From: Sphagnum compactum
Taxonomy: Eukaryota; Bryophyta; Sphagnopsida; Sphagnales
DNA: 64,000 bases
Direction: 5' to 3'
NCBI GenBank assembly: GCA_965153455.1
Contig: OZ234503.1
Location: 62,001 to 126,000 of the forward strand
A program made the position numbers and the translations under genes. Shown in pieces: positions 49,534 to 62,049 of this stretch; position 1 is the stretch's first letter, and every line of letters starts with the position of its first letter. Under the pieces are notes generated by a model. That model worked only from the letters and a program-made list of their open reading frames with translations. It was not told the origin of the DNA and searched no databases.

Positions 49534-50667
49534 TTGTCTACCACACTCACTTTGTTGAACATATCCACAATCCACGGTTGCTCCAATAAATTTTTCGATG
49601 AACTATTATCTCTCCTCCACAAGTTCATCCTTCCAGTTGACAATGGGTTGCCACCCACGATGTACCATGCAAAGAACTTCATTCGGAAGATGGGCATGGA
49701 GTGCAACTTGATACATGCATGCAAGAGGGGGTGCATCTTGTATAAAGGCATCTATGCAGACCTTAAAGAATGCCCAAAATGTGGTTTTCCTAGATATAAA
49801 CAAGTTGGCCACACTAAGGTCCTTACAAAGGTCATCACTTCTTGATTGTACCCCGATTGATATGTCTTTACCAATCACCAACCATAGCCAACCTTTTGGT
49901 ATGGCATCAAGAGAAAAAAGCAAGGATGGCCTTGTTCGGCATGTGGTAGATTCCAAGGCATGGACACATGTTGATAACAAGTGGCCTAAATTTGGAGTTG
50001 ACCCAAGAAATATATGATTTGGGTTGTCAACAGACGGATTCAACCCATTCTTTGACAAAGCAAGACATGGCCGATTCTATTGCTCATGTATAACTTACCA
50101 CCATGGATTGCAACAAAATGGTTTTTCATGCTCCTTGCTTTACTTATTTTGGGCAAAGAGCAAGTGAGATCAGAAAACATTTGCACCCACTCATTGATGA
50201 ACTTCAAGAACTATGGCATCCCAACATTTAGGCTTGGGATATCTCCAAATTGCAAGAAGATCGGTTGTTCACCTTGCGAACAATGGTCCATAAGACCATC
50301 AACAATTTCCCAAGATATGGCATGTTTTTAGGATGCGCATACCAAGGATATAAGGCTTGTCCAATGTGTGGCCTAGATATTACCTCAAGGTACTCTAAAC
50401 CATTGAGGAAATGTGTTTATTATGGGTCACGAAGGTGGCTACCGAAGGACCACCCATACTCAAAACAAAAAATATTTTGACAATATGGTGGAACATAGAT
50501 TACATCCATCTATGCCAACCACCGAACAAACATTAGCACGAGCAATAGAAACCACCACATGGTTTGAACAAGGTAGAGGACATGCTACAAAAGGTGACCT
50601 TTCAAAAAACCATGGTGTGAAGTGGAAATCAATTCTTTATGACCTTCCTTATTTCGGGGTGAGTTAA
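49534..50667 (+). pseudogene. CACTA (En/Spm, TNP2) transposase relic
   Basis: Plus-strand pieces in three frames give the TNP2 order. LLHKFILPVDNGLPPTMYHA is followed by HACKRGCILYKGIY and CPKCGFPRYK (zinc-binding Cys pair). Then come GLVRHVVDSKAWTHVDNKWP, a STDGFNPF piece, YNLPPWIATKWFFMLLALLI, HKTINNFPRYGMFLGCAYQG, YKACPMCGLDITSRY and GSRRWLPKDHPYSKQKI. A stop after VDPRNI (about 50,015) and at least three frameshifts separate them. The C-terminal DDE half is missing. Functional relatives move CACTA elements, and no CACTA ends were found nearby. Confidence 0.82.
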
Positions 50668-51429
50668 TACTATCACTATAAACTATTATTTTAATAAATC
50701 ATGTGATTTAGTGGGTCTGCTATTATTTACAATGAGTCTATTAGTAACTACAATGAATTTCTTGTGTTTATATTTTGTGGAACATTACACTAACGTAGTC
50801 ACATGCATTTGTCCAAACCAATTTACTCATCATGTCAACTACGTCCATAGTTGCCATGGAAAACTCTTCCTCTCCTTTTACCCAAAGACTGCCTTTCATT
50901 TCCATCAATGATTACATGTCCTTTTTCATCGAGGATTGCTTGTCTTTTTAACTAGTGATTCTTTATCTTGTTAATGAAGGATTGCATGTTCATTACACTA
51001 AGGACTAATTTTCCTTTCCAAATTAAAACCTATTGAATAAACAATTGGCTGTTAATGGGATTCAATTGCAAGTAATTTTAATAGATTGAATGGCAAGCAT
51101 TGAGTGGCTAACCAAGGACTACTTGTCCTTTGCAAGTGACTACTACACTATGTTCACTAGTGGGAAAGATGAAAATTATTGATTGAACACCAGCTAGATC
51201 CTAGACATTAAATGTAAACTAGCATACTAGATTGTTCTTAACAAAAGTTCACAACATCATGTGCATTTTGAAGCTTGCGTGCTTGTGGTTTTATTTGTTC
51301 CTTATGGATTTTGCGCTTCAAAAGGGCACATGCACTGTCAACTTCCCCCTTACCATGACCACTAACAAAATAATTCTAACTCATATTCACACCTTATGGC
51401 CTCTCCTCATAAACAGTCAGTTTTGGATA
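50668..51429. other. Stretch between two transposase relics
   Basis: No coding pattern is recognised. GACTACTTGTC/ATTGCATGTCC-like words recur at 50,915-51,130, possibly old repeats. Confidence 0.35.
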
Positions 51430-53542
51430 CTACACAACAAAGTACCATGCCCTAGCACATTTGAATTGTGTAGAACACCCATCATTCCACACCACATGGT
51501 ATTTTGGCCAACACCCCATGCTCTTAAAATAACCCCAATGTAAAGCGAGACAATGTTGCACAAAGAGACTATGGTGAGTTTTATCATTGCTAATGAACCT
51601 CCTTAAGAATTCTAGAACTTTGAGGGTTTGTTGGGTTGAAATGTGGGTCCACTCTACAAGTGATATGCACCAAAATACTAATTTGGACATTATACTAATG
51701 CATATCCTACACCTGACTTTGTGTTTTGAATGCATAATTCTCCGAGAAGTCGATGTAAGAGAGGACTGTGTCATACGAATGTCTTTCAACAAGAACTTGA
51801 ATTCCTAGATTTAGTCACAAGATGTAAGCATTTGAAGTTAGTTTAACATGTGCAAAAAGTAAAAACATTATGACAACCTAGGCCAGATTAAAAAGAAAAA
51901 TTAATGGAATGAGATTAATACCTTGTTTTGCCACCTTGCCTGGAAGTCATGGATGACAAAAATTTTCAGTTTTTTATGTAGGTAGTCCAACAACTCAGAA
52001 CGTCGAACTATCCATGTATTGCAACTAAATGACTTTCCTTGGATCACCATTATCCCTTTGGCCAACCACAACCTTGGCATGTCTTTGCCATTGTATTGGC
52101 TTTCACTCAAAATCTCTTTTGTAGGGCACTCCTTCAAAGTGCCAATTCCACATAAGGTACAATCGCCCATTAAACATGCCCACTTATGCCATTCATGACC
52201 ATTTACTATGGGACATACTATGGAAGTCCATAAGTTAGTTAGCCCTAAAAATCACAGCTGACAAGCAAAACATTCTTGAACATTCTTATCAACACCTAAT
52301 GGGCAACAAACTACACATCTATAATCACAATTGGCATGAAAACCCCCAATTTTGGAACGCATGTAGTTTAGCCCAATACGAAGCTCCACAAGTTCCATGT
52401 GGTAATGACAACAACAGGTGCTCCATTCTTTTATGCACCTCACAAACCAAGGCTTCAACAAAGTGAAGGTAGTGAGTTCAATTTTAACATGAGGATGTTT
52501 TTCCTTGAATGAAGTGAAAAAATTTAGTTGCAATACATAAAATCAATAGATTAAAGCCACTCTAGATTTAGTGTTCAGTATGTTTCAGCACATTCAACAA
52601 GTTTTTAATTACATTATAGAATACATTTGATCCAAAGTCATGTGGCACAAATCATGAAACAATTTTAAGTGTATGTGATGGGTAGTCTATCAAATAATTC
52701 AACCATGTGACTATTAATATGCCTTGTGTATTTTTTTTCAAAACTAAACCTAATTTTTGAGAAATCCCATTCCTCACAACAGTTATTTTATGATTGTGAT
52801 GTTGTTTGCAAATTTATGGGTTGTGGGATGCATACGAACTTCTGCCTAGATACCCATGTAGAGATCACACAAACTAAACTTTCAAAAGTCAAAATCAACA
52901 AATGCCATTAAATTGAAAATAATAACAAAATGGACAAGAATTATATAACAAGCAAGAGCTACATTTTAAGACTTGTGATCATAATGTTTGTTAATCACTT
53001 ACTTGTGACACCTATAGGAGGTAGGTGGGATGCTTTAGATATTTTTTCACCCGAATTCTTTTCTCACGGACCTTCTTCCAATTAGCAAATATGGTTGTCT
53101 CCATTGTCCACCACTCCACAACAAATGCTTTCATTTATGGTGAAAGTGCGATACAATGTTCATGCCTTTTGGTCCCACACTAGAAATCCATGGCACCGTC
53201 ATCAATAAGACCACGATGTTGTAAGTTTTGATTGATACAATATCTATCAAGCCCTAGCTATTTTGCAACAATTCTGCCACTTGCATGCATCGTAGAAGCC
53301 AATGTACCTATAAGCTCCCTTGTAGCAATATGTTTGGTTGTACACCCATTTGCAAGGTGTGTGGATACACCATTTTTTATACTCTCCATAATAAGGTGAG
53401 TATGTTTGTTTTCCCCAATGTTGGATAAAAAGTTAAATAACATTGGTTTCACCAAGTCATGCTTAAAACATCTTTTCAATGACTTGTTGCTAGACTTCCG
53501 CCTCATAACCATGCAAATTAACAAATCAGCCTTAAAGCACAA
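51430..53542 (-). pseudogene. DDE-type transposase relic with CxxC segments
   Basis: Minus-strand pieces run from 53,542 (KADLLICMVMRRKSSNKSLK) through ATRELIGTLASTMHASGRIV, then FKEKHPHVKIELTTFTLLKP and VRCIKEWSTCCCHYHMELVE (52,533-52,350). They continue through LMGDCTLCGIGTLKECP (52,170) to a DDE-like end HHSLFVQHCLALHWGYF and WNDGCSTQFKCARAWYFV (51,560-51,435). I recall similar proteins, with KEWVTCCCxYH and WSDGCxxQFK motifs, from genomes of seedless plants, algae and some animals, usually unnamed. Stops and frameshifts break it throughout. The link between the pieces is order and strand only. Confidence 0.5.
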
Positions 53543-53770
53543 TTTTTAGCTAGCATTGCAATTGATTATTTGACACCTTTTGTAATGTATGCATGGCTAT
53601 AATCAGCTATAGTAGTTAACCCACTAGATCTTGACTTTGGATACAAAGGTCCCTTAGTTTTTTCAATTGTTATAGCTAGTCGTGCACATGAAGCTCGCTT
53701 GTTGTTTTGGTTCCTTTCCCTTCTCAATTCTTTTCTTTACATTACATCATGTATTAATGGTCTTGCAATT

Positions 53771-54145
53771 TCAATTAATGGTGTGGTTGGCCCACCTTGT
53801 AGGTTCCCCCCCATTACACATGATATCCATTATTATGGAATTGGCAACTTCGATGGTAATACATGGTAAACCTTGAACAATATTGGTATAGGTAACCTTA
53901 ATGTCAATAATTTGTGAACCTTGACCAATGACATTGGCAACTTCATTAGCAACAGTTATTGATTCATCACTAATGGTGTTAGCAATTCCATTGACAACAC
54001 ATGGTGATGATTCATGTTCAATGGCATTTGCAACTTCATTGGCAGCTGTTGCTAATTCATCACCAATGGCATTAGCAACCTCAATGGCAACATTTATTGG
54101 TTTGTCATTAGAAACCCTAATGTTTGGCTTTGCCCTCATCACCAT
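53771..54145 (-). pseudogene. Repetitive Ala/Asn/Glu-rich ORF near the DDE relic
   Basis: A minus-strand open frame of 124 codons is built on a repeated (V)ANAI/ANEV motif, with a loose period of about 12-15 residues. It lies upstream of the DDE relic on the same strand and may be its low-complexity N-terminus or an unrelated minisatellite. No ATG is secure. Confidence 0.3.
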
Positions 54146-54639
54146 TCTTCTAATAGGCCATTATAGGCTACTCCTACCGATGTGAAATAGACCTGTAATT
54201 TTAACAAGCTTTAATTACAACCAATATCATAACAAGTTGATCCATGGCACCCATTCCATAATAACAAAATTCAAAATTCACTAAATATGTTTTTTATATC
54301 CATATAATTTTCCATGAAGGATAGATGATCCAATTGACATTTGGTCTAACACACCACACATTATCACATGTAAAACCTCCACATCCAATTCATTCAATAA
54401 TCCATGCAACAAAAGTTTTAACATTAACAACATTGCCTAACTACAACATGACTAATTTTGAAAGCTAAAGCATAATGAACAAAATCTACAAAACCAATAG
54501 GCCGGGTAAATATTATATTATAATTCAAAACTACATATTTCAAAGGAACACATGTAGTGATGACCAATGGTGGGTTAGGAAGCACTAAAACACTAGAACA
54601 AGGATTTCAATTGTGGCAAAGGAATGACATGTTGATCAT

Positions 54640-55850
54640 TCCTTAAAAACAAAACATAGTATTAAGTGCAAAAATCAAGGTGCTGATGATGTTTCTAGCA
54701 ACGTATGAGTATTTGGAAATAAACAATTCACTACTAGTTAATGATGTTAGATAATTACAAAGAAATCATGGTGCTAAGCCATGACTTTGGGTGCTTGGAA
54801 TACCTATGGTCCAAGCACAGTGAGTCTTGCTTAAGAAAAGGAAGGTGTTAATATAATGACATTGGGTGCTTAAACACCAGGTATAGTGCTGACCAAAAAC
54901 TCCAAGTGTTAAGAAAGGGAATGTACCACTAAACCAAGGAGTTCAATTACTAAAAAAAGGATTGATGGTTCTAAACTTGAACATTGAAGTGGTAGAACAA
55001 AGACTTTATGTGTTGCTTAAGAAATGGAGACTACTAATGAAATGATGTTAGGTGCTTGGAAAGTAAGCAGAGTGTTAACCAAGAACTCGAAGTGTTAAGA
55101 AAAAAAGTGTATTATTGAACTAAGGACCTTAATTGTTGAAAAAAGGACTAATAGTTCTAAACTTGAAGATTGAAATGGTGGAACAAGGACTCCATGTGCT
55201 GCTTAAGAAATGGAGACTATTAATGTAATGACAATAAGTGTTTGGTAAATAAGTAGAGTTCTAACCAAGGATTCAAAGTGTTGAGAAAGGGAGTGTACTA
55301 CTACACCAAAAAGTTCAATTGCTTAAAAAAGGATCAACAATTCTGAAGTTGAATATTGAAGTGGTAGAACAAGGACTCCATGTGCTACCTAAAAGGTCCA
55401 GATATTGTTAATGTAATGACATAAGTTGCTTGGAAACCAAATAGAGTGTTGACCAAGAACTCCAAGTGTTGATAAATGGTATTGAACGAAATAACTTGAT
55501 CAATTGATGAAAAAATGACTGACATTTGTAAGAGCTTGAATATTGAAACCCTCAAATAAGGACTTTATATGTTGTTTAAGAATTGGAATTATTTGCTAAT
55601 GTTATGACACTAAAAATGATTTGACAAAAGGTTAACCAAAATGTTGAATAATGACTTAAAGTGCTAAAAAAATATTTGCATGTGTCAACCCAAGGAACTT
55701 AACTAATGACATAAAGGTTGATAATTCTAAGGCTTGGATTATTAATGTGGTAAAACACTTGTGAAGTGTTAGGACAAAAACCTCGAATGTTAAGTTCATA
55801 ATTTTAAATGTCAAAAGTGTATAATATGAACTATGAGTAATTGAAGATTT
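54640..55850. repeat. Tandem satellite with 186-187 bp period
   Basis: The landmark (G)CTTAAGAAA, or its variants, falls at 54,641, 54,829, 55,015, 55,201, 55,387 and 55,574. Each is preceded by GTGGTAGAACAAGGACTCCA-like sequence, and a last partial unit is near 55,751. Six to seven degenerate units are present. No ORF spans them. Confidence 0.82.
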
Positions 55851-56056
55851 CAACCTTGTTACCCATAAAATTTATGACAAGTTGCAGGTGTGGAAGGTAA
55901 AGTGTGTACAAAGTGAGTCACTACTTCACATCTTGTTGGTCATTGAATTGAACATGAAGCTAATAATATGAATGGCATCAATTTCCAATAGGCTCATATG
56001 ACATAAACACGTTAGCTATAAACAATAACAATCAACTTTAATAAACTTAAATTGTA

Positions 56057-56925
56057 TGTCACGACCTTAGCCTTGAGCTCACGACCAAGGCAATGGCTTA
56101 CAAAGGTGTAGGCCAAGAATGAAGCCTAGGAGTCACATTTCATGTTCCTTGGAATGTAAGAGGGTGTGATGGAATGAATCCACACACTCCCAAGTGGGCT
56201 CCCACTTTGGGAGTTGAAGTCCCAATGGACTCCTGAATTTTCAAAAATAATTGCAAAGGTCAAATTCATTGGATTGAAAAATTCCTTATACCATTGAAAA
56301 TCTTTTGGAACATAGATGTTTAAAATGGTCTCACACGTCCCATTTAAGTACTTTAAACACAAGTTATGGCTAAAAGAAAGGTCGGGAATCAAAGTGTCAA
56401 TTCGACTCTCAACCACTAAAAATCAGGAATCACCTTGATTTACTTGCTTGAAGGTGGTGTGCCACATATTGTTGGAAAGCTCTTAACGAGGTCTACAACT
56501 TTGCTTGAAACCTCACCTCAATTAGAGGTCTGAAAAAAGTTATGCGCTTCCAAATTTGCAAGATTATTGATTTCAAAAATTTCAAGACTCCCAACTTGGG
56601 AGTCTTGAGACAAAATGACATTTGGGTGTAGGCCCCGTGGCCATGCACAAAAAATAATGTAAGGGGGAAGGTGGTGGCTTCCCCCAAGTTTGGGTTGTGG
56701 TGAGTCTTGTGAGTCCATGTATACCCATAGTTCATCCATGCACCAAAAGTGCTCCAACCTCACACTAACCAACTTGTTGTTTGGTTTGTGTAGGTTTGTA
56801 TGAATAATTAACCTGCTTATCACTCTTCGTAGTCCCCATCCCGAAGTTCCAGCATGCCCCTTCTACCCTCAAAATGTTGCAAACTAAAAATCATATCACA
56901 ATTCCTTTTTCTTCCGATGTTTTTC
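56057..56925 (+). mobile_element. Strongly decayed LTR of the left-end chromovirus family
   Basis: It starts TGTCACGACCTTAGCC and follows the landmark order of the 3,682-4,658 LTR (GAGCTCACGACCAAGG, GGGAGTTGAAGTCCC, GGCTAAAAGAAAGGTC, GGTGGCTTCCCCC, GTTCCAGCATGCCCC). Most CG sites of the younger LTRs are TG or CA here, as expected from long methylation-linked decay. Confidence 0.75.
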
Positions 56926-58091
56926 ACTCTTGGACTCGCATTTGAATCTTTCAAGGAGTGTAGGGGTGTGTCATTGTAAGTCAATAACTAGTAAAATCAT
57001 AACCCTTTTGGAAATGCTTGCATGTAAATTAAATCATACAAATTGGAAAAAACTAAAGGCATTTAAAATGTATGGGTTAGAAAAAACCAACTTGGTGAGG
57101 ATTGGCCTTGGAAGTTATTGTCCTTTTATAAGCTATTGAAATTTGTATAACCAAATGGCAAATACATGAAAATTGATTCACCTTTGGTTGTAAACCCAGA
57201 AAAAACTTGCATTACCTTGACCAACAATACGTCCACATAAATAAGAAACAACCTTTTATGATAGATTGCAACAAACACCAAGCCAATCTTGTTGCACTCC
57301 ATTTGATTGTGTATGTTACCTTGACTAGAACATCGTATTAGGGAAAATTTGACCCACCAATTTTCTCATCTAAAAGGTAGGGCTTCTGACCTACACACAC
57401 CACAATCCAATGTTACATTATAATCACCACCCAAAACCAAGTTTTGTTTTCAGCAACATGCACAATAGAACCTAAAATAATGTTTTTTGAAAAAGGTTTA
57501 GGAATTCTCATTTAAGCCTTTTCTACCCCAAGGGCCAATGCAACCTCCTTGGCTATTCATCAAAAAATGAAATCACAAGTGGATTATAGGAGGGGGGGAC
57601 TTGACGAGGACATTGGTTTCAAAATCTTGATGAGGACATCGGCTTTGTAATTTTACTTCAAAATTCTACTTGGTTACATCATTACTCATGAACTATACCA
57701 AATTCATAGTTATTAAATTTACATGTGGACCTTAAAAATTAGCTAGCTCACGTCCTTTGACCTTAAACTATTAAAACTTAATCCAAGATTTGGTAAACAC
57801 ATAATTAAATGGGCAAGTTCAAAAAAATACCTCAAAGGTTACTTGCACTAATTGTACTACAAAACACATTGATAAATTAGGCCATGGGCACATTGGTCCT
57901 GCTCACCCTGTCCACCTTTTCCTTTGTGGACCATTTTTTCAGACAGAAATCTCACTTTGAGCCTTGTAGTGCATGGTTGTTCGATGCTGACAGAACTCAT
58001 GTCATAGAAAGGGGGGGGGAGAGTACTAAAATCTTGATTTGGCTTTTGTAAAATGCCATTCTTGACAAATTTAGTTCGGCACCTGGTCAAT
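56926..58091. other. Intergenic stretch, nothing recognised
   Basis: It is AT-rich, with a G-run at 58,010-58,019 and short ORFs only. It ends where homology to the reductase 3' flank begins. Confidence 0.4.
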
Positions 58092-60886
58092 GGCAGCATA
58101 TCAAGATAAGTCATGTATCATCAGACGCAATACAATGCCCTGAGACCTCCACTGTCATGTCATATGTGCTATATCACTTTGGTAAAATCTCCCGCCTGTT
58201 TGTCATTCTTATGTTCACTTTTCTCCATCTTGGTCAGCTTAGGCTATATCATCAATCAAATCCCAAGTGGAATCTTTCCAAGTTAAAGTGAAAAGAACTG
58301 CAAAGTCTTCTTATTCCAGACAATGATGCACCAGCACAACTATCATATGCCTTCACATTTCCTAAATACTTTCTCTCCTGTGTGTGCTCTAGTCTACTGA
58401 GCTATATACCCCCATTTTGCTGCGTTCTCTCCACTGCATTTCCTGCTGCTCTTCATTCATTGTCAAACTAATTGAGCACAACATGCTTGCAAAACCAGCT
58501 CCAAAAGGTGACCTATCGTTAACAGGCAATATTCCATGTCTTAGCATTAACAGAGAACCCGATCATATCTTTGTAGCCATCATTGTGCGAGATTTCCAGA
58601 TTGCAGGATTTTGGCTGCATGAGACTCATTCTTTCCCCTCTGTCCCTTCAAGTTTTGCTTTGCCCTGTGGCTTAGTAGATTGAAATCTGGGCTTCCCTTC
58701 ATCTACAAGAAGCATTGCAAATTTGGACCCGGTCTTTGGAGGCTAGTGATACTCATCACCACAATTCCCAGCAAATCCATTGCCCTTCCCCACCTCTGCA
58801 TGAATCAATGCAACATCTCCTTCATCAAGCCTGGGAAAGAAAATGTAGCCTGGTTGCTAGTGATGTGCTCGGCTATGCTGAGCCGAGCACCAATTATAAC
58901 TGCCGCTACAGCAGGCTTGTCAGCTATATAACGCACTGCCACATTGCTGATGCTCACTTTGTCCTTTTCTGCAATTTTGACTCCGCACAAGCAGAAGCTC
59001 CTGGATCCCTCATGAATCAAACACCAAATCATGGTGGGACCTGGCTTGCCCTACACTAGTATCAACAAAATGGTGGGATAAACAGAATAGCACTTGCCAA
59101 GAAAGTTTTCTAAAATTCTTGTTTGACTCCATTTGGGATGATACTAACCTTGAAAAGCATCCAACCACCACCCCGCTGGTCAATGGTGCATTTGTATTTG
59201 GAGAGGGACTGTGTGGTTAACACAAATGTTTTGGGCTCAGGATGCCCCAAATACTTCTCTGACAGGAATCCACCTAGTAACGACCTGTCAACCACTGGAT
59301 CCTCAACATCTGTCTGCAACTGACTAGACCCAAGGTTCTGTCAACCAGGAGATGAGGAGGGAGTGGCCAATGAGAAAATCATCCACCATTAGAAAAGTTC
59401 GACCAAGGGCACAATTCTATGTACTTGTCCTCGTCCTTTGGAATTAAGTACCACATCCACGATCTTCAAGCAGTTGCAGTTGTGTTCAGTAAGGAAAGAC
59501 ATACCCATATGCAAGGATCTTAACATTGTGTTTCAAGCACCATGCAACCATCTTCTTTTCTGGCCTTCTGTCTATAATTGAATAGGCAACCTGCATGGTC
59601 ACCCTTCACAATGGGTCCAATTACCTAGGGCTTCCACAAAGAGGACAGTGATATCTGAGACAATAGGAATGACAAATGTTCAAATGTCCCCTTCGGCCCA
59701 GAGGGTGTTATTGCACCAAAAGAAACCACAAGCAATCACATCAACAGAAAATGAATAGAGGGGCAGAGGAAGTGAATTCACCTGCATTCTCAAGACTACC
59801 TTAGGAGCATAGACGCTTCCCCTCCGAGGGCATGAAGCCACAGCTGCTTGAGGAAGGGCAATAAGGGGATGGTGAAGGTGACAAAATGGTGACCACTAAC
59901 TTCATCAGGAGTTCATTCCTAGGCTGGACCTTACCTTGAGCTTTCCAGATTTCTCTATTGATCTGTTCATGTAAGCATCCATTTGCTGTTCATAATTACC
60001 CAGACCCCAGGAAAGCTAGGGCTTTATGGTCAGCCTTGAGACTTGCAAAAAAGGCACCAAGGTTAAGGGACAAGGTCTTTGATGCTTTTGGAGGTTGTAC
60101 TGTGCACATTGTGTCGAAACATGAATAGAAACAGAGTCAAACGGGGCAGCAGAGAGGTCAAACTTCACCTGGTTTGAGACAATTGGGATTGCACACTCCT
60201 CATAAAGTTTGGCCATGTGCACAGTGTCAAAATTTGTTAGCCCCAGCTCCTTTATCTTACCCTCCAGTTTAAGTGTATAGAACAACTTCATGGAATCAAA
60301 ATAATGGACATCTCTATAATCCCACCTGTAATGAAGCACAACAATGAACCGGTCATGTAACAACTTAACATTGTGTCTCATACACATCAACTGTGATATC
60401 TAACTGACAGATGTGGGTGGGTGAAGAAGATCAAGTCAAACAAAAAGACAGGTGTTGCACATTGATAACATTAGGCTTGACAGCTTAGAAGGCCAACCAA
60501 TCCTAACACACAACAGCGTTGCAAAAGAAACTAAAAAGTCAAATATCCTCTCAAGTCTCTGGAAATTAGTGGTCATGGCATGTAAAGAACAGGGAAGAGA
60601 AGGTGAGAAGAGAAGCTCTATTAATTGGCCACTGGCATCTGAGAGAGGCAGACACTGATGAAAGGAACAAAGATAGCCGAAGATGAAAATATTGGTTTTA
60701 CATTCACAGACCATCTCTATGATAAACCAAATGAAGAAGAAATGTAAGTTCTGAAGGATGACGTTAAGAGCCATGGACAAAAGCAAAATGACAGAAAATG
60801 ATTAAGGTTGACAGCTGAGAGGAAGTAAAATGTGCCTTGGCATGAACTCTCAGGAAGACACAGACACAAGAAAATGAAACCTCAAA
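58092..60886 (-). repeat. Third, partial segmental copy of the reductase region
   Basis: It matches arm 2 from about 33,022 to 35,038 in the same orientation, from the reductase 3' flank (including the tRNA-like block) to the intron upstream of exon 5. It contains the 739-bp segment that arm 2 lacks, so it was not copied from the present arm 2. Exons 1-4, the divergent ORF and the gasdermin-like gene are absent. Confidence 0.88.
58743..60325 (-). pseudogene. Aldo/keto reductase, copy C, exons 5-8 only
   Basis: Exons are 60,325-60,169 (WDYRDVHYFDSMKLFYTLKL), 59,590-59,505 ([20 protein letters not shown]), 59,284-59,149 (SLLGGFLSEKYLGHPEPK) and 59,000-58,743. Exon 7 keeps TAT where copy A has TAG, showing that the stop in copy A is derived, and has one extra Gly codon. 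Exon 8 has one extra A near its start (CAAAATTGC) and lost a base at GLMKEM, so its frame is broken twice, although the ISNVAVRYIADKPAVAAVII core is readable. The N-terminal half with Asp, Tyr, Lys and His is missing. It is nonfunctional. Confidence 0.85.
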
Positions 60887-60985
60887 TTTGAATTAAAATT
60901 AAAAATTGAATTTGAATTCTAATTCTAAAATTCTAATTTTAATTTTAATTTTAAAATTAAAATTCTAAAATTTGAATTTTACTAT
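60887..60985. repeat. AATTTTA/TTAAAATT low-complexity tract
   Basis: About 100 bp of alternating AATTTTAATTTTA-like words at the border of the third reductase copy. Self-complementary runs could have promoted breakage there. Confidence 0.7.
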
Positions 60986-62049
60986 TCTGGAAAAATTCAA
61001 ACCTGATCCTATCTTCATGAATGTCAACAAGTTCAAACCATACCGCTTATTTGATGACCCAACCAGAAGATTGGTTGTGATTTCACAAAGGCGGGTAGGC
61101 AGTACTATTAAAAATGAAAAAGTTAAGGAGGGGGCGGTAGAAAGACATGTGATAGAATAATAGGGCATGGAAGAAGTTGAAGAGGAGACAATAAAAGGAT
61201 AGGGCCTACAAGAGTGGGACACTACCATAGACGAAATAACAAGTGAGATTACCATCAATAAAAATCATAGTTATGACATTCTTGGTGCGAGAATGTTATG
61301 GAAGCCAAAAGAAGCAAGAATTTTAAAGAATTTTATAGATCAACCAGTGTAATTTGGTAAACATTCGCGGGTGAAGAATGTTATGACAAGGTGCTAAATG
61401 AAGAATTTTAAAGAATTTTAAGGTGCAAAATGAAGAATGTCATCACTAGGATAAAAATGAGGACTTGGAGAAGGGGGAAACTACCGTAGGGGTATTTAAC
61501 CAAGATAAGGTAAATATTGCAATGTTTAATGGAAGGAACATTGTTTAACAAAGTCAAGGAGGAGGTATGACGGTAGGTGAGAAAGTTATGGAGACTACGT
61601 GTGTGAATTTTAATGGGGTTATTCAAGACAAAGTAGGTACATCTACGGGAGGGAAGGTTCCATTCAACATGATAATCAAGGTTGTTATGGATGACACGTG
61701 GATGGGAATTCAAAATAACAAGGGAAAATGGATTTTTCCCAAGAAGATGAAGGGTTGCTAGATGGAAAAGGAGGGAACAAAGGTGGCAACGTTCAATGAA
61801 AACCCATGGCAAAAAATGTCGAATGAAAAAAAGATAAAAAAGGACAAAACCTTTGTTTGAAATGTACTGTTTGGGAGTATCACTTGTAACAATTACAAGT
61901 GGAAAGGCACCCCAAGAATTGTACCCCATAATGAAAATATCAAGATGCGTAACCTAAGCCAATATGGTCACATCTTTTTCCTTCATCGCTTCAAGGTACA
62001 AAAGAAAAAAACGTTTTTCCCCCATGAGTCATTGTTTTATTCGTGTATC
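60986..62049. other. Debris with short plus-strand ORFs
   Basis: Short frames such as 60,972-61,160 and 61,567-61,761 are Lys-rich and not recognised. They read in the same direction as the Lys/Glu-rich frame that follows and may be parts of one decayed element. Confidence 0.3.
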
